A DNA stretch of 37,843 nucleotides from Thermoprotei archaeon (GTDB lineage Archaea; Thermoproteota; Thermoprotei; QMSL01; B3-G16). This document shows, in pieces, positions 22,943-30,890 of the stretch. The stretch spans positions 1 to 37,843 of the forward strand of contig JAGGXX010000033.1 of the NCBI GenBank assembly GCA_021162845.1. The letters run 5' to 3'. Position 1 is the stretch's first letter, and every line of letters starts with the position of its first letter. Under the pieces are notes generated by a model that worked only from the letters and a program-made list of their open reading frames with translations, did no database searches and was not told the origin of the DNA. A program made the translations under genes and the position numbers.

Positions 22943-23777
22943 GGATTACGACCTCGGCTAATTCTCTGGGGTTTAATGGGATCCATCTTTCTCCGCCAAA
23001 AAGCTCCTTATATACCTTGACGACCCTAGGCACTTCTACTCCTATGTCTTCGACGAGCTTATCCTTCAATACATCACGCGGTTTACCATTAGCTGCAATT
23101 CGCCCCTCCCTCATTACAACTATCCTATCGACCTTATCGACTATCATGCTTAACCTATGCTCGACCAGCACCACTGTTATGCCTAGCTTCTCCTTTAAAT
23201 TCAGCAATAGGTTTAAAATCTCGAGGGCACTGAGGGGGTCTAAGTTAGCGGTGGGCTCATCCAATATCAAGATTTTAGGTTGTAACGCTAAAACGGCTGC
23301 TATTGCTACCTTCTGTTGTTCGCCCCCTGAGAGTTCGTAGGGCGCCTTATCCCTAAGATGTTCTATTCTCAGCATACCTAGAGCCCAATTTATACGTGCT
23401 CTCATTTCATCAGGGGACACTCCCAAGTTCTCAAGACCGAAAGCCACCTCTCGCTCCACAGTTGAGGTTATGAGTTGCGCTTCAGGATCTTGAAATACCA
23501 TGCCCACGTACTCCACTAGTTCATATGGCTCCTTCTCCAGCACGTTGATGTCGTTTAATAACGTTACCTCTCCGTGGAGCTCTCCTTCGTAAAAATGAGG
23601 TATTAGGCCGTTTATGCATCTGCAGAGAGTCGTTTTCCCACAACCGCTGGGACCTACTATTAGGATGAACTCACCCTCCTCTACTTCAAGATCCACATCA
23701 CGTAATGCCCACTCCTTAAAGCCCCTGTACCTGAAGCTTAGGCCTTTTATCTTAATGGCGCTTCCCACAATGACCAC
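22902..23777 (-). CDS. ecfA1: ECF transporter ATPase (first A component)
   Basis: A 291-residue ABC ATPase that leads the ECF operon. Walker A GPSGCGKTT (about residues 41-49), Q-loop VFQDPEAQLI, signature LSGGEQQKVAIAA (about residues 147-159), Walker B ILILDEPTANLD, and switch His in VLVEHRLS. The QDPEAQ/QNPDHQ pair of the two ATPases is the standard ECF hallmark. The start is the GTG at 23777; a GTG at 23768 is an alternative with AGGTGG nearby. It powers vitamin or metal uptake together with the membrane scaffold. It follows 28 bases after the TGS GTPase gene on the same strand, so these may share a transcript. Confidence 0.88.
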   Translation of the reverse strand: MVIVGSAIKIKGLSFRYRGFKEWALRDVDLEVEEGEFILIVGPSGCGKTTLCRCINGLIPHFYEGELHGEVTLLNDINVLEKEPYELVEYVGMVFQDPEAQLITSTVEREVAFGLENLGVSPDEMRARINWALGMLRIEHLRDKAPYELSGGEQQKVAIAAVLALQPKILILDEPTANLDPLSALEILNLLLNLKEKLGITVVLVEHRLSMIVDKVDRIVVMREGRIAANGKPRDVLKDKLVEDIGVEVPRVVKVYKELFGGERWIPLNPRELAEVVIHALKRHRDQEPLV

Positions 23778-23805
23778 CTAGGCACGATTCCCGTACTAGT
23801 CTTAA

Positions 23806-25023
23806 TTACCCCCTGGAGACGACTACCTTTATGATATCCCTGTGCCTTAGCTTATAATCGGCCCCTAATCTCCTTTTATTTCTGGCATCAATAGCGAACA
23901 TGAACTTCTCGCCCAGCTCGCTATGTACCTTATATGCTAGATCTAACGCCGTGCTACCCCGCGGCATGAGGTAGACATCTGGAAGTACATTTCCATTATG
24001 ATCAGTTAACTCGTTTTCATTTTCAACGGGGAAGACCGCTACCATGCCTAATACGTCTAAGAATGCTGCGTTGATGACTTCCTGTACCCCCGTACTTCCC
24101 CATTTCTCGAACACATTCTCCCGTATATAGTCCAATGCGCGTCTTTGCTTTGGGGTTAGGCGCTCCGGTTTAATTACTTCGAAATCCCTATCTCCAGGTA
24201 GATAACTTATCAAGCCCGCTTTTGCAGCCTTTCTGAGGGCTAACTCGGCTTCAGCACTCGTAGGCACTATCTTATACCTCTCCCCATACTCCCTCTGAAG
24301 GGCCCTTATGTTATCCTCAGAAGTCGGCAGATCCGCTTTGTTAGCCGCTATTAGCATGGGCTTACCTCTCTCCCTGATTACCCTTATGAAGTCGATTAGA
24401 TCCCCCTCGTTCCATCGCTCAATTCTTTTGGAATTCAATCCTGTCCTTAATAATCCTTCAACTATGTCCTCGGCCGTAAAGCCAAGCCCACTTAGCCTAC
24501 TATACAGCACATCCTTCAGGTCCTTTCTAGCAATACTCACTAATTTGACTATATGCTCCCAGTCCCTCTTCAAGATCTGCAATATCCACATATCCACCTC
24601 TCTTTCAAGAAAACGTACATCGTCGCAGGGATCATGAGTCCCGGGCTTTACGTTCTTCCCTTCAGAATCCGTCGTTCCACTAGCGTCTATGACCATTATC
24701 AATATACAGGCCCTTCGCATATGATCCAGGAAGCGGTTACCCAGTCCCCTTCCTTTCCACGCATCCGGGACCAACCCTGCTACGTCTATTATCCTCACTG
24801 GGATGAAGCGGTTTCCCTCTATGCATAAGGAATTTCTGGGATCGTCCTTTACGCCTAGCTCCTTACACACACAAGGTATCCTAACATAGCCTATACCCAC
24901 ATTGGGCTCTATTGTCGTAAAGGGATAGGGAGCTATCTTGACGTCCACCAGGGTTAGAGAAGCAAATAACGTAGATTTACCCGCATTAGGCGGGCCTACA
25001 AGACCAGCTAAAGGCGAACTCAT
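23806..25023 (-). CDS. OBG/YchF-related GTPase with TGS domain
   Basis: A translation-linked GTPase of the OBG family (archaeal YchF-like COG0012 group), 405 residues. G1 is GPPNAGKST (about residues 10-18), the switch region PYPFTTIEPNVG follows, G3 is DVAGLVP, and the NKAD G4 motif (about residue 229) reads AANKADLP. The C-terminal TGS domain begins near VYLMPRGSTALDLAYKVH (about residue 352) and ends with LRHRDIIKVVVS. This arrangement is conserved in archaea and eukaryotes and associates with ribosomes. It is followed by the ECF operon and preceded by a SpoIIM-like gene (12 bases). Confidence 0.88.
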   Translation of the reverse strand: MSSPLAGLVGPPNAGKSTLFASLTLVDVKIAPYPFTTIEPNVGIGYVRIPCVCKELGVKDDPRNSLCIEGNRFIPVRIIDVAGLVPDAWKGRGLGNRFLDHMRRACILIMVIDASGTTDSEGKNVKPGTHDPCDDVRFLEREVDMWILQILKRDWEHIVKLVSIARKDLKDVLYSRLSGLGFTAEDIVEGLLRTGLNSKRIERWNEGDLIDFIRVIRERGKPMLIAANKADLPTSEDNIRALQREYGERYKIVPTSAEAELALRKAAKAGLISYLPGDRDFEVIKPERLTPKQRRALDYIRENVFEKWGSTGVQEVINAAFLDVLGMVAVFPVENENELTDHNGNVLPDVYLMPRGSTALDLAYKVHSELGEKFMFAIDARNKRRLGADYKLRHRDIIKVVVSRG

Positions 25024-25035
25024 ATGACCGTCCTC

Positions 25036-25641
25036 CTAAGTATAAATCATCATGAGCACCTCTACTACGGAGGCTAGGTATAATAGCGGTATCACCACGA
25101 TATATACGCGGCCAAGATCTGAAAGCATCATTAACACTGCCTTCTTCCTATCTATCTCATCGCTAAGTACTATGCTCGGCTTAATTAAGCATAGCCCCAC
25201 ATCCAGTGCCGCTGCAGTCACTATGATGTAGCTCGTGCATTCCAACACCAAGACTGGGATGATCCTGAGTAGGGAATACGTGTTTTCGAGCACTCCACTC
25301 CCAGCCAGATAAAGTCCTAGGCTATGAGCTTGGATTAAGAGGATTATCACGTTTAAGCCGGGGATGAGTCCCGGGGCGGAAAGATATCCTAGCGCAACGA
25401 GCACGAAATTATTAAGGAATATCAGCTGAATGGCGGGGTAATAGTATCCCCGCTTTATCAGTCTTAAGATAGCTTGCATTATAGGGTTTAGCTCTAGGCT
25501 TGTTTTAATCATGTACTTGGCGAAGGGTTTCCCCATGTACATGTATAGAGATATGAGAGTCGCTATGGAAAACAGGAGCCCTACTAACGCTATTTCCTTC
25601 CATTTCCCTCTCAAGACCCTGAGGGGATCCATCATTTTCAA
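25036..25641 (-). CDS. SpoIIM/DUF95-like membrane protein
   Basis: A 201-residue membrane protein with about five hydrophobic segments. The central GLIPGLNVIILLIQAHSLGL and the following LLRIIPVLVLECTSYIIV match the stage II sporulation M (DUF95) family, in which a helix carries a P-x-x-x-x-E type motif. In bacteria SpoIIM acts in engulfment, but archaeal members have no known role and probably act in membrane or envelope assembly. The N-terminus is short and basic (residues 1-15) before the first helix. It is upstream of the TGS GTPase on the same strand and divergent from RtcA. Confidence 0.75.
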   Translation of the reverse strand: MKMMDPLRVLRGKWKEIALVGLLFSIATLISLYMYMGKPFAKYMIKTSLELNPIMQAILRLIKRGYYYPAIQLIFLNNFVLVALGYLSAPGLIPGLNVIILLIQAHSLGLYLAGSGVLENTYSLLRIIPVLVLECTSYIIVTAAALDVGLCLIKPSIVLSDEIDRKKAVLMMLSDLGRVYIVVIPLLYLASVVEVLMMIYT

Positions 25642-25720
25642 CTCCTTACACTAGCTCCTCCTGTACCTCAGGAAATTATTTAATGTTGCCTATCAACTTG
25701 AATGATACTAGGTAGTTATA

Positions 25721-26809
25721 ATGATGGAAATCGTGGAAATAGATGGCTCTTATGGTGAAGGGGGTGGACAAATACTAAGGTCATCTATAGCGCTTTCCGC
25801 GCTCACGCTTAGGCCCGTTCGGGTTTTTAACATTAGGGCTAAAAGAACGAATCCCGGCCTTAGGCCTCAACATATGACAGCCATTAGGGCTGTGGCTGCC
25901 TTGACAAAGGCCAAGGTTAAGGGTCTGCATAAGGGATCCATGGATATAACTTTCATTCCTCAGGGTAGGTTCGGCGGCTTCTTCAGATTCAACATAGGCA
26001 CTGCAGGTAGCATCCCCTTGGTACTTCAAGCATTGCTTCCCGCGGCGGCTTTCGCCACGCAACCCTGTACGTTCGAGATAACGGGAGGAACAGACGTGAT
26101 GCACGCGCCTCCAATTGACTATATCAGATTCGTGCTCCTGCCATGGCTCAAGTTATTCGGATACGATGTCAAAATAGAGCTGAAAAGACGAGGACACTAC
26201 CCTCGTGGAGGGGGCCTTATCGTGGCTATGACTAATCCCGTCACCAAACTTAGATCCATCAAGGCCCTAGAGCGAGGGGATGTTCTGAAAATAGAGGGCC
26301 TCTCGCACGCTGTAAGGCTTCCATCACATGTCGCCATACGGCAAGCAAGGGCCGCTGAGGAGGTATTGAGAAACGCGGGTTACTCCTCCATAAAAATTGA
26401 CGTGGAGTACCATCCTCCTGGGAAAGACCCTCACCTCGGCCCAGGTAGTGCGATAGTGCTCTGGGCTCTGACGGAGAAGGGATTTTTACTCGGCTCTGAT
26501 GCGCTAGGAGAGCGTGGTAAACCAGCTGAGAAGGTAGGTCGAGAGGCAGCTGAGAAGCTACTTGCGGAGTTAAGGAGCAATGCACCTGTAGATAGCCATA
26601 TGGGCGATATGTTAATACCCTTCATGGCAGTCGCTGAGGGGATCTCCAGGATAAAGGTATCCCGTTTAACGTTGCATACGCTTACTAATATTTATGTAGC
26701 TGAAAGGATCCTAGGTGCCAAGTTCAATGTGTATGGCCGAGAAGGGGAACGAGGCGTAATAGAGGTACGAGGGATAGGGCTAGTTAACGAGCTTCTTCGT
26801 AAGGGCTAG
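25721..26809 (+). CDS. rtcA: RNA 3'-terminal phosphate cyclase RtcA
   Basis: Converts RNA 3'-phosphate ends to 2',3'-cyclic phosphates through a covalent AMP-enzyme. It has 362 residues. Motifs: DGSYGEGGGQILRSSIALSA (about residues 9-28), RPQHMTAIRAVAA (about residues 50-62), GPGSAIVLWA (about residues 240-249), and the adenylated-His motif DSHMGDMLIPFMA (about residues 292-304). All needed residues look present. Start: ATG 21721-type position at 25721 or the adjacent ATG at 25724. A TATA-like AATTATTTAATG near 25674-25685 precedes it. It is convergent with NOG1, overlapping its end by 30 bases. Confidence 0.93.
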   Translation: MMEIVEIDGSYGEGGGQILRSSIALSALTLRPVRVFNIRAKRTNPGLRPQHMTAIRAVAALTKAKVKGLHKGSMDITFIPQGRFGGFFRFNIGTAGSIPLVLQALLPAAAFATQPCTFEITGGTDVMHAPPIDYIRFVLLPWLKLFGYDVKIELKRRGHYPRGGGLIVAMTNPVTKLRSIKALERGDVLKIEGLSHAVRLPSHVAIRQARAAEEVLRNAGYSSIKIDVEYHPPGKDPHLGPGSAIVLWALTEKGFLLGSDALGERGKPAEKVGREAAEKLLAELRSNAPVDSHMGDMLIPFMAVAEGISRIKVSRLTLHTLTNIYVAERILGAKFNVYGREGERGVIEVRGIGLVNELLRKG

Positions 26810-27815
26810 GCTTATAGCTCTATCCATTAGCTTCTGTACGTTATCTCCCTTGGCCGCTGAGATCTCGTATACGTTGTTCATGTCCGCCATGGCGTACAGT
26901 TCTCGCCGAGCTCGACTTATCTCCTCCTCGGTGGCTATATCAACTTTATTTATAGCTAGTAATAGCGGTATACCCTTGAACTCACTTCTTATGTCTTTCA
27001 GTATGTGAAGTTGATACTCAAGCGGATACCCGCAGTGAAACGTTGGGTCTACCATGAAAATCATTACATCTGCAAGATGCCTTAGCGCTATTACAGCCTG
27101 CATCTCTATCTCGTTCTTTTCCGATAATGGGCGGTCGAGAAGGCCTGGGGTATCCATTATTTGGACTACCCTGGCTTCATCAAGCCTTATGTGCCCTAAT
27201 ATGAGGCCCCTAGTCGTAAATGGATAAGGCGCTATCTCCGGCTTAGCGCTCGAAACCCTCTTCACAAGCGTTGATTTCCCAACGTTAGGGGCTGCGGCTA
27301 TCACTATTGTAGGAGCATCAACGTTCACGTCAGGAAGTCCCCGTAGTTTAGCCTTTGCTTCGGCGAGCAGCCTTAGATCCTTATTCATCCTCCTTAGAAC
27401 GGATGCTACCCTGCCCATGTACTCCCTTCTCAAGTTCCTAAGCTCCCCTACTGTAAGGCATGTTCTGACCTTCCTTGTGTACTCCACGGAAAGTTTATCC
27501 ACTATATCTAAGCTATGTTTCACACGTGCTAGACTTTCCTTAAGTCTATTTACCCCTATGAGGGCATCCGTGAGATCCCTGTAGAAAGGGATGGAGTTGG
27601 TCTAATCTTGGGTATCCCAAGTAAATGGCCCTCAGCCTCCTCCTAAGATAGGCTCTTATCGTTCTTATACGCGCTATCTCCTTCCTCCTCTCCCTTTCAA
27701 TACGCGGGCCAGTACCCCTTACGCTAGCCGCCTTCTTCCCACCCCTGCTAAAGGCTACCTCTATCAAGACATCAGAGCTCCTAGGTACCTCTGGGAGCTT
27801 CGCAAATGGCTGCAT
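26780..27815 (-). CDS. NOG1 GTPase (ribosome biogenesis), frame broken by one base at 27584
   Basis: An archaeal NOG1-type GTPase, about 344 residues once the frame is joined. The N-terminal helical domain is read from 27815 (MQPFAKLPEVPRSSD, SVRGTGPRIERERRKEIARI, then LDQLHPF). The GTPase domain continues in the next frame: YRDLTDALIGVNRLKESLAR, G1 AAPNVGKST, the switch PYPFTTRGLI, DTPGLLDRP, and NKVD. Between TTT and TAC on the minus strand (base 27584) there is one extra C; skipping it restores the family sequence without a gap. Without the join, the N-part stops at 27546 and the GTPase part would start only at 27523. The ATG 27815 has GGTGG upstream; an in-frame TTG at 27860 is an alternative. 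The break may be a sequence error, a mutation, or recoding. Confidence 0.82.
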
Positions 27816-27877
27816 GAACGCCACCAACTTTATCCTGAACCTATCGCTAACTAAAATCAAGTGGCCGGTGTTAAAAT

Positions 27878-28453
27878 ATGTTGTCCTTCAGGATAAGGGG
27901 ACGTTACATCACGATTACGGGCTTCAAGTGTCCCCCAATAGGCGATCCTGAAGCCTTCCTCTCCAAGGTAAATGAGCTCGCTGAACGCATGAAGGTGACT
28001 ATGGTCGTACTAGATGCCTCCTTACTCCTAAGCTGGCGCGTCTTAATTAAGGCAATTGAAGCAGCTCTCAGGGCATTCGATGAGAAATCCAACATATCGA
28101 GGAAGATCGCGATAGAGGTAATGCTCTATCTATCCTGTAGCCGGCAGATAAACCAAGCTCTATCGGCTTTTGGAATTAAAAGGGAGACCCAGGAAATAGC
28201 GCTGATCCTGCTATCACATGAGCCTAATACTCACCGAGCACTTAAGGAATTTAGAAAGCTCTTCCCTCACTTTAGGGCATTTGATGAGCTTCTGATTAAA
28301 CGTAATTCACATCACTTGAGGAGGATCAGGGATTTTTACGGCATCTCAGGTGCTGAATTATCCGCATCACGTATTAAGGGAGATGAGGAACTGGCCGTAC
28401 TTATTGAGAAGTCGCTGATATCTAGGATGGCCATGGTGGACGCATATAAATAG
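27878..28453 (+). CDS. cgi121: KEOPS complex subunit Cgi121
   Basis: A 191-residue protein of the CGI-121 family, a regulatory subunit of KEOPS that helps make the tRNA modification t6A. In archaea Cgi121 binds the 3' CCA end of tRNA and docks on the Bud32 kinase. Matching family features are ITGFKCPPIGDPEAFLSKV near the start, VMLYLSCSRQINQALSAFGI (about residues 87-106), and EIALILLSHEP. It is divergent from NOG1 (62 bases between the ATG positions). The other KEOPS genes are not in the window, but Sua5, which makes the threonylcarbamoyl donor, is nearby. Confidence 0.82.
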   Translation: MLSFRIRGRYITITGFKCPPIGDPEAFLSKVNELAERMKVTMVVLDASLLLSWRVLIKAIEAALRAFDEKSNISRKIAIEVMLYLSCSRQINQALSAFGIKRETQEIALILLSHEPNTHRALKEFRKLFPHFRAFDELLIKRNSHHLRRIRDFYGISGAELSASRIKGDEELAVLIEKSLISRMAMVDAYK

Positions 28454-28462
28454 GGTGCTTGA

Positions 28463-29008
28463 TTAGCTAACCCCTAACTTTCTCTTAAGCTTAACAACTG
28501 AAAGTATGTCCTGAGGCCTCAGGATCGATATGCCCGTAACCCTTCCCAATATCTCCACATTGACTATCTTATCTGGGTTCTCTAGGCTTACCTTCCTATC
28601 TACACCAGCCGCTATGGCGTCTATGAGTTCATGCCTGGAGAGCGCCGTAAAGCGTTTATTAACCGTGACCCTATAGGTCTCCGATTCTCCTATCCTCTCT
28701 AACGCCATTTCCTGCGCCCTCTTGACTATGGTATCGAAGTCCGTCTCGACTACTACCTCTATCGGTGTGACCTTTAGCGTATATCTTATCTCCCAGGGCC
28801 TTTCCTTAACGTACTCCCTAAGCTTAGCTACTACTTCAAAGGGGTTTAACATGGTCTTAGCGATAACTAGGCCTGGAATCCCTATGGCCCTAACCCTCGC
28901 TTCATCATCGCCCATCTCGTGGAGTATGTACTTGAACTCAGAGCGGCAATCGAATTCTCGCATTCGCCTCGTGGATATTAGCAGGTTAAAATCCATGAAC
29001 TTACTCAT
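28463..29008 (-). CDS. THUMP-domain RNA-binding protein (TAN1-like)
   Basis: A 181-residue THUMP-domain protein resembling archaeal TAN1-like proteins, which bind tRNA and in eukaryotes support N4-acetylation of cytidine by the Kre33/NAT10 acetyltransferase. The THUMP core covers about residues 65-175: TPIEVVVETDFDTIVKRAQE, YRVTVNKRFTALSRHELIDA, AAGVDRKVSLENPDKIVNVE, and ILGRVTGISILRPQDIL. No catalytic domain is attached, so it must work with a partner. Its start overlaps the Sua5 stop by eight bases (same strand), so the two are translationally coupled, joining two tRNA-modification functions. Confidence 0.8.
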   Translation of the reverse strand: MSKFMDFNLLISTRRMREFDCRSEFKYILHEMGDDEARVRAIGIPGLVIAKTMLNPFEVVAKLREYVKERPWEIRYTLKVTPIEVVVETDFDTIVKRAQEMALERIGESETYRVTVNKRFTALSRHELIDAIAAGVDRKVSLENPDKIVNVEILGRVTGISILRPQDILSVVKLKRKLGVS

Positions 29009-29642
29009 GATAGAGATTCACCACAATCTTCCTTATAAGGCTTAATGGGATAGCGCCCCCTCTTATGAGTCTAGGGGGGCTTACGGTTAGATCTATACAG
29101 GTAGAGGGAATCCCTATGGGCGCACGCCCGCAGTCCACAACCAGATCTATGCCGCTTCCTAGCTGTCTTATAGCGTCCATAGCGCTTAAGGGCGGCTGTC
29201 TTCCAGAGATGTTGGCGCTCGTCCCTATCAACATTCCGTTGCAAGCCCCTATCAGGGCAAGGGCTACCCTATGGTTCGGTATACGTATGCCTATCTTACC
29301 GGTACCCGCTGTGACTATGGATGGTATCTCGGCTTTGTTCTTGAGAATTAATGTCAGCGGACCTGGCCAGAACTCCTTTGCCAATCTCTGTGCTAGGGGT
29401 GTGAAGTAGGCGATACGTTTAGCTGTCTCTACGCTATCTATGAGCACCGGTAATGGCTTATTGAAACTCCTCTTCTTTACTAGGAAGACCCTTCTAACGG
29501 CCTCCACGTTCAGAGGATCGCAACCGAGACCATATACCGTATCTGTGGGATAGACCACTAACCCTCCCTTAAGCAATACATCTCTAGCGGTCTTCTTTAC
29601 CGAATCGACGTCCTCCTCACCCTTAATCCTTATAACTTTCAT
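29001..29642 (-). CDS. Threonylcarbamoyl-AMP synthase (Sua5/YrdC family)
   Basis: Makes threonylcarbamoyl-AMP from threonine, bicarbonate and ATP, the donor for t6A37 in ANN-decoding tRNAs. It has 213 residues: a YrdC domain alone, without the C-terminal Sua5 domain. Motifs: VVYPTDTVYGLGCDPLN (about residues 29-45), LVKKRSFNKPLPVL (about residues 54-67), FWPGPLTLIL (about residues 91-100), and IGTSANISG (about residues 139-147). It is the first gene of a two-gene unit with the THUMP gene. With Cgi121 just beyond, the region forms a small t6A/tRNA-modification cluster. Divergent from the ABC ATPase downstream. Confidence 0.9.
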   Translation of the reverse strand: MKVIRIKGEEDVDSVKKTARDVLLKGGLVVYPTDTVYGLGCDPLNVEAVRRVFLVKKRSFNKPLPVLIDSVETAKRIAYFTPLAQRLAKEFWPGPLTLILKNKAEIPSIVTAGTGKIGIRIPNHRVALALIGACNGMLIGTSANISGRQPPLSAMDAIRQLGSGIDLVVDCGRAPIGIPSTCIDLTVSPPRLIRGGAIPLSLIRKIVVNLYHE

Positions 29643-29711
29643 ACCATGAGCATGTACTATCCCAACATTTATATTCCTAAAACTATGTCGTTATTAGTGT
29701 GGGTGAGGTTG

Positions 29712-30452
29712 ATGTCCTTACCCCAAGAAGTAGTGGTTAAAGCTGTGGATCTACATAAGTACTACTTCCTGAAGGGGGAGACCGTTAAGGCGCTGAGGGG
29801 CATAAACTTAGAGGTATTCCGCGGCGAATACGTATCGATACTCGGTCCCTCTGGGTCCGGCAAGACCACATTATTCAATATGATCGGAGGTCTTGACAAG
29901 CCCACTAAGGGCTTAGTTTACATAGAGGGCTATGAGCTCTCAAAGCTTAGCTCAGCGCAGCTGGCCTGGATAAGGTGTCACCGCATTGGGTACATCTTCC
30001 AGACGTTCAATCTAATTCCCATTATGACGGCTCTTGATAACGTAGCGCTACCTATGATATTCGCAGGGTTACCCCGTAAGGAGCGGATAGAGAAGGCGAA
30101 ACACCTGCTGGAGCGCGTTGGCCTTGGCGATAGGTTATATCATAGGCCCGACGAGCTCTCTGGTGGTCAGCAGCAGCGTGTGGCCATAGCTAGGGCACTT
30201 GCCAATGACCCAGCCATAATCCTAGCGGATGAGCCAACTGGTAACTTAGACCTAAATACGGGGCTTAAGATCATACACTTGCTTAAGGGCCTTAATGAGG
30301 AGCGCAACGTGACAGTGATCACAGCAACGCATGACCTGAAAATGATAGACGTAAGCGATAGGATAGTCTGGATAAGGGACGGTCAGATAGAACACGTTGA
30401 GAAGAGAATGGCCGTCGAGCTAACGGAGGAGGAACTTAAGCTGGAATTCTAG
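29712..30452 (+). CDS. Lone ABC transporter ATPase (LolD/MacB type)
   Basis: A 246-residue ATPase of the LolD/MacB class. Walker A GPSGSGKTT (about residues 47-55), Q-loop IFQTFNLIP (about residues 95-103), signature LSGGQQQRVAIA (about residues 147-158), Walker B IILADEPTGNLD, switch His in TATHDLKM. This class normally drives FtsX/MacB-type membrane proteins that export or remodel, but no permease gene lies next to it in the window, so its partner is elsewhere. I start at the ATG 29712, which has GGTGAGG about five bases upstream; the frame is open to 29646 but would add 22 residues overlapping the divergent gene's promoter area. Substrate unknown. Confidence 0.85.
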   Translation: MSLPQEVVVKAVDLHKYYFLKGETVKALRGINLEVFRGEYVSILGPSGSGKTTLFNMIGGLDKPTKGLVYIEGYELSKLSSAQLAWIRCHRIGYIFQTFNLIPIMTALDNVALPMIFAGLPRKERIEKAKHLLERVGLGDRLYHRPDELSGGQQQRVAIARALANDPAIILADEPTGNLDLNTGLKIIHLLKGLNEERNVTVITATHDLKMIDVSDRIVWIRDGQIEHVEKRMAVELTEEELKLEF

Positions 30453-30558
30453 CATCCACTCATGATATCTCAGGTTAACGGATTACGTGCCCCTAGCTTA
30501 AGGCATATGTAGTCCTAAGTCTCTTTATTAAAGAAACCCTCGTAAGCTGAGGAGCATA

Positions 30559-30567
30559 GTTTATAAG
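30559..30567 (+). promoter_or_regulatory. TATA-like box for the zinc-ribbon gene
   Basis: GTTTATAAG lies about 32 bases before the ATG at 30599 and 45 before the TTG at 30612. A transcript would start near 30589, leaving a short leader that holds GGAGAG and the G-run. Confidence 0.5.
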
Positions 30568-30611
30568 CATGCATCTAGCTATCCCTTAGGAGAGCAAAAT
30601 GGGGGGGAAGC

Positions 30612-30890
30612 TTGAAGTTCTGTCCAAAGTGTGGGCATATCCTAGTGCCTAAGAAAATAGGCAATAAAGTGTATTTGGTCTGTACTGCCTGTAATTATCG
30701 TAGATCCGCCGGACGCGAGAAAATAGCCATAGTAAGTAACATACCGAGCAATAAACGCCACAAGATAGGGGTTATCGAAAAAGGATCGAGAAGGGAGATT
30801 TCAAAAGAGGAGCGCGAAAGCTATCAGGAAGAGTACTATAGCGTGTTCCTGGATACTTATGCTGAAGAGTATGAGGAATCAGAGGAGTAG
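30612..30890 (+). CDS. Rpb9/TFS N-terminal-type zinc-ribbon protein
   Basis: A 92-residue protein beginning with a zinc ribbon CPKCGHILVPKKI then VCTACNYRRS, matching the N-terminal ribbon of archaeal transcription factor S and of Rpb9. The C-terminal TFIIS-like ribbon that carries the catalytic acidic loop in TFS is missing: residues 40-92 are charged, probably disordered and highly acidic at the end. It may bind RNA polymerase without stimulating cleavage, or be a separate zinc-ribbon protein. The start is TTG 30612 in the reading as given. The ATG at 30599 has a good Shine-Dalgarno but is out of frame by one base across a run of seven G. Convergent with the next gene (12-base overlap). Confidence 0.72.
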   Translation: MKFCPKCGHILVPKKIGNKVYLVCTACNYRRSAGREKIAIVSNIPSNKRHKIGVIEKGSRREISKEERESYQEEYYSVFLDTYAEEYEESEE

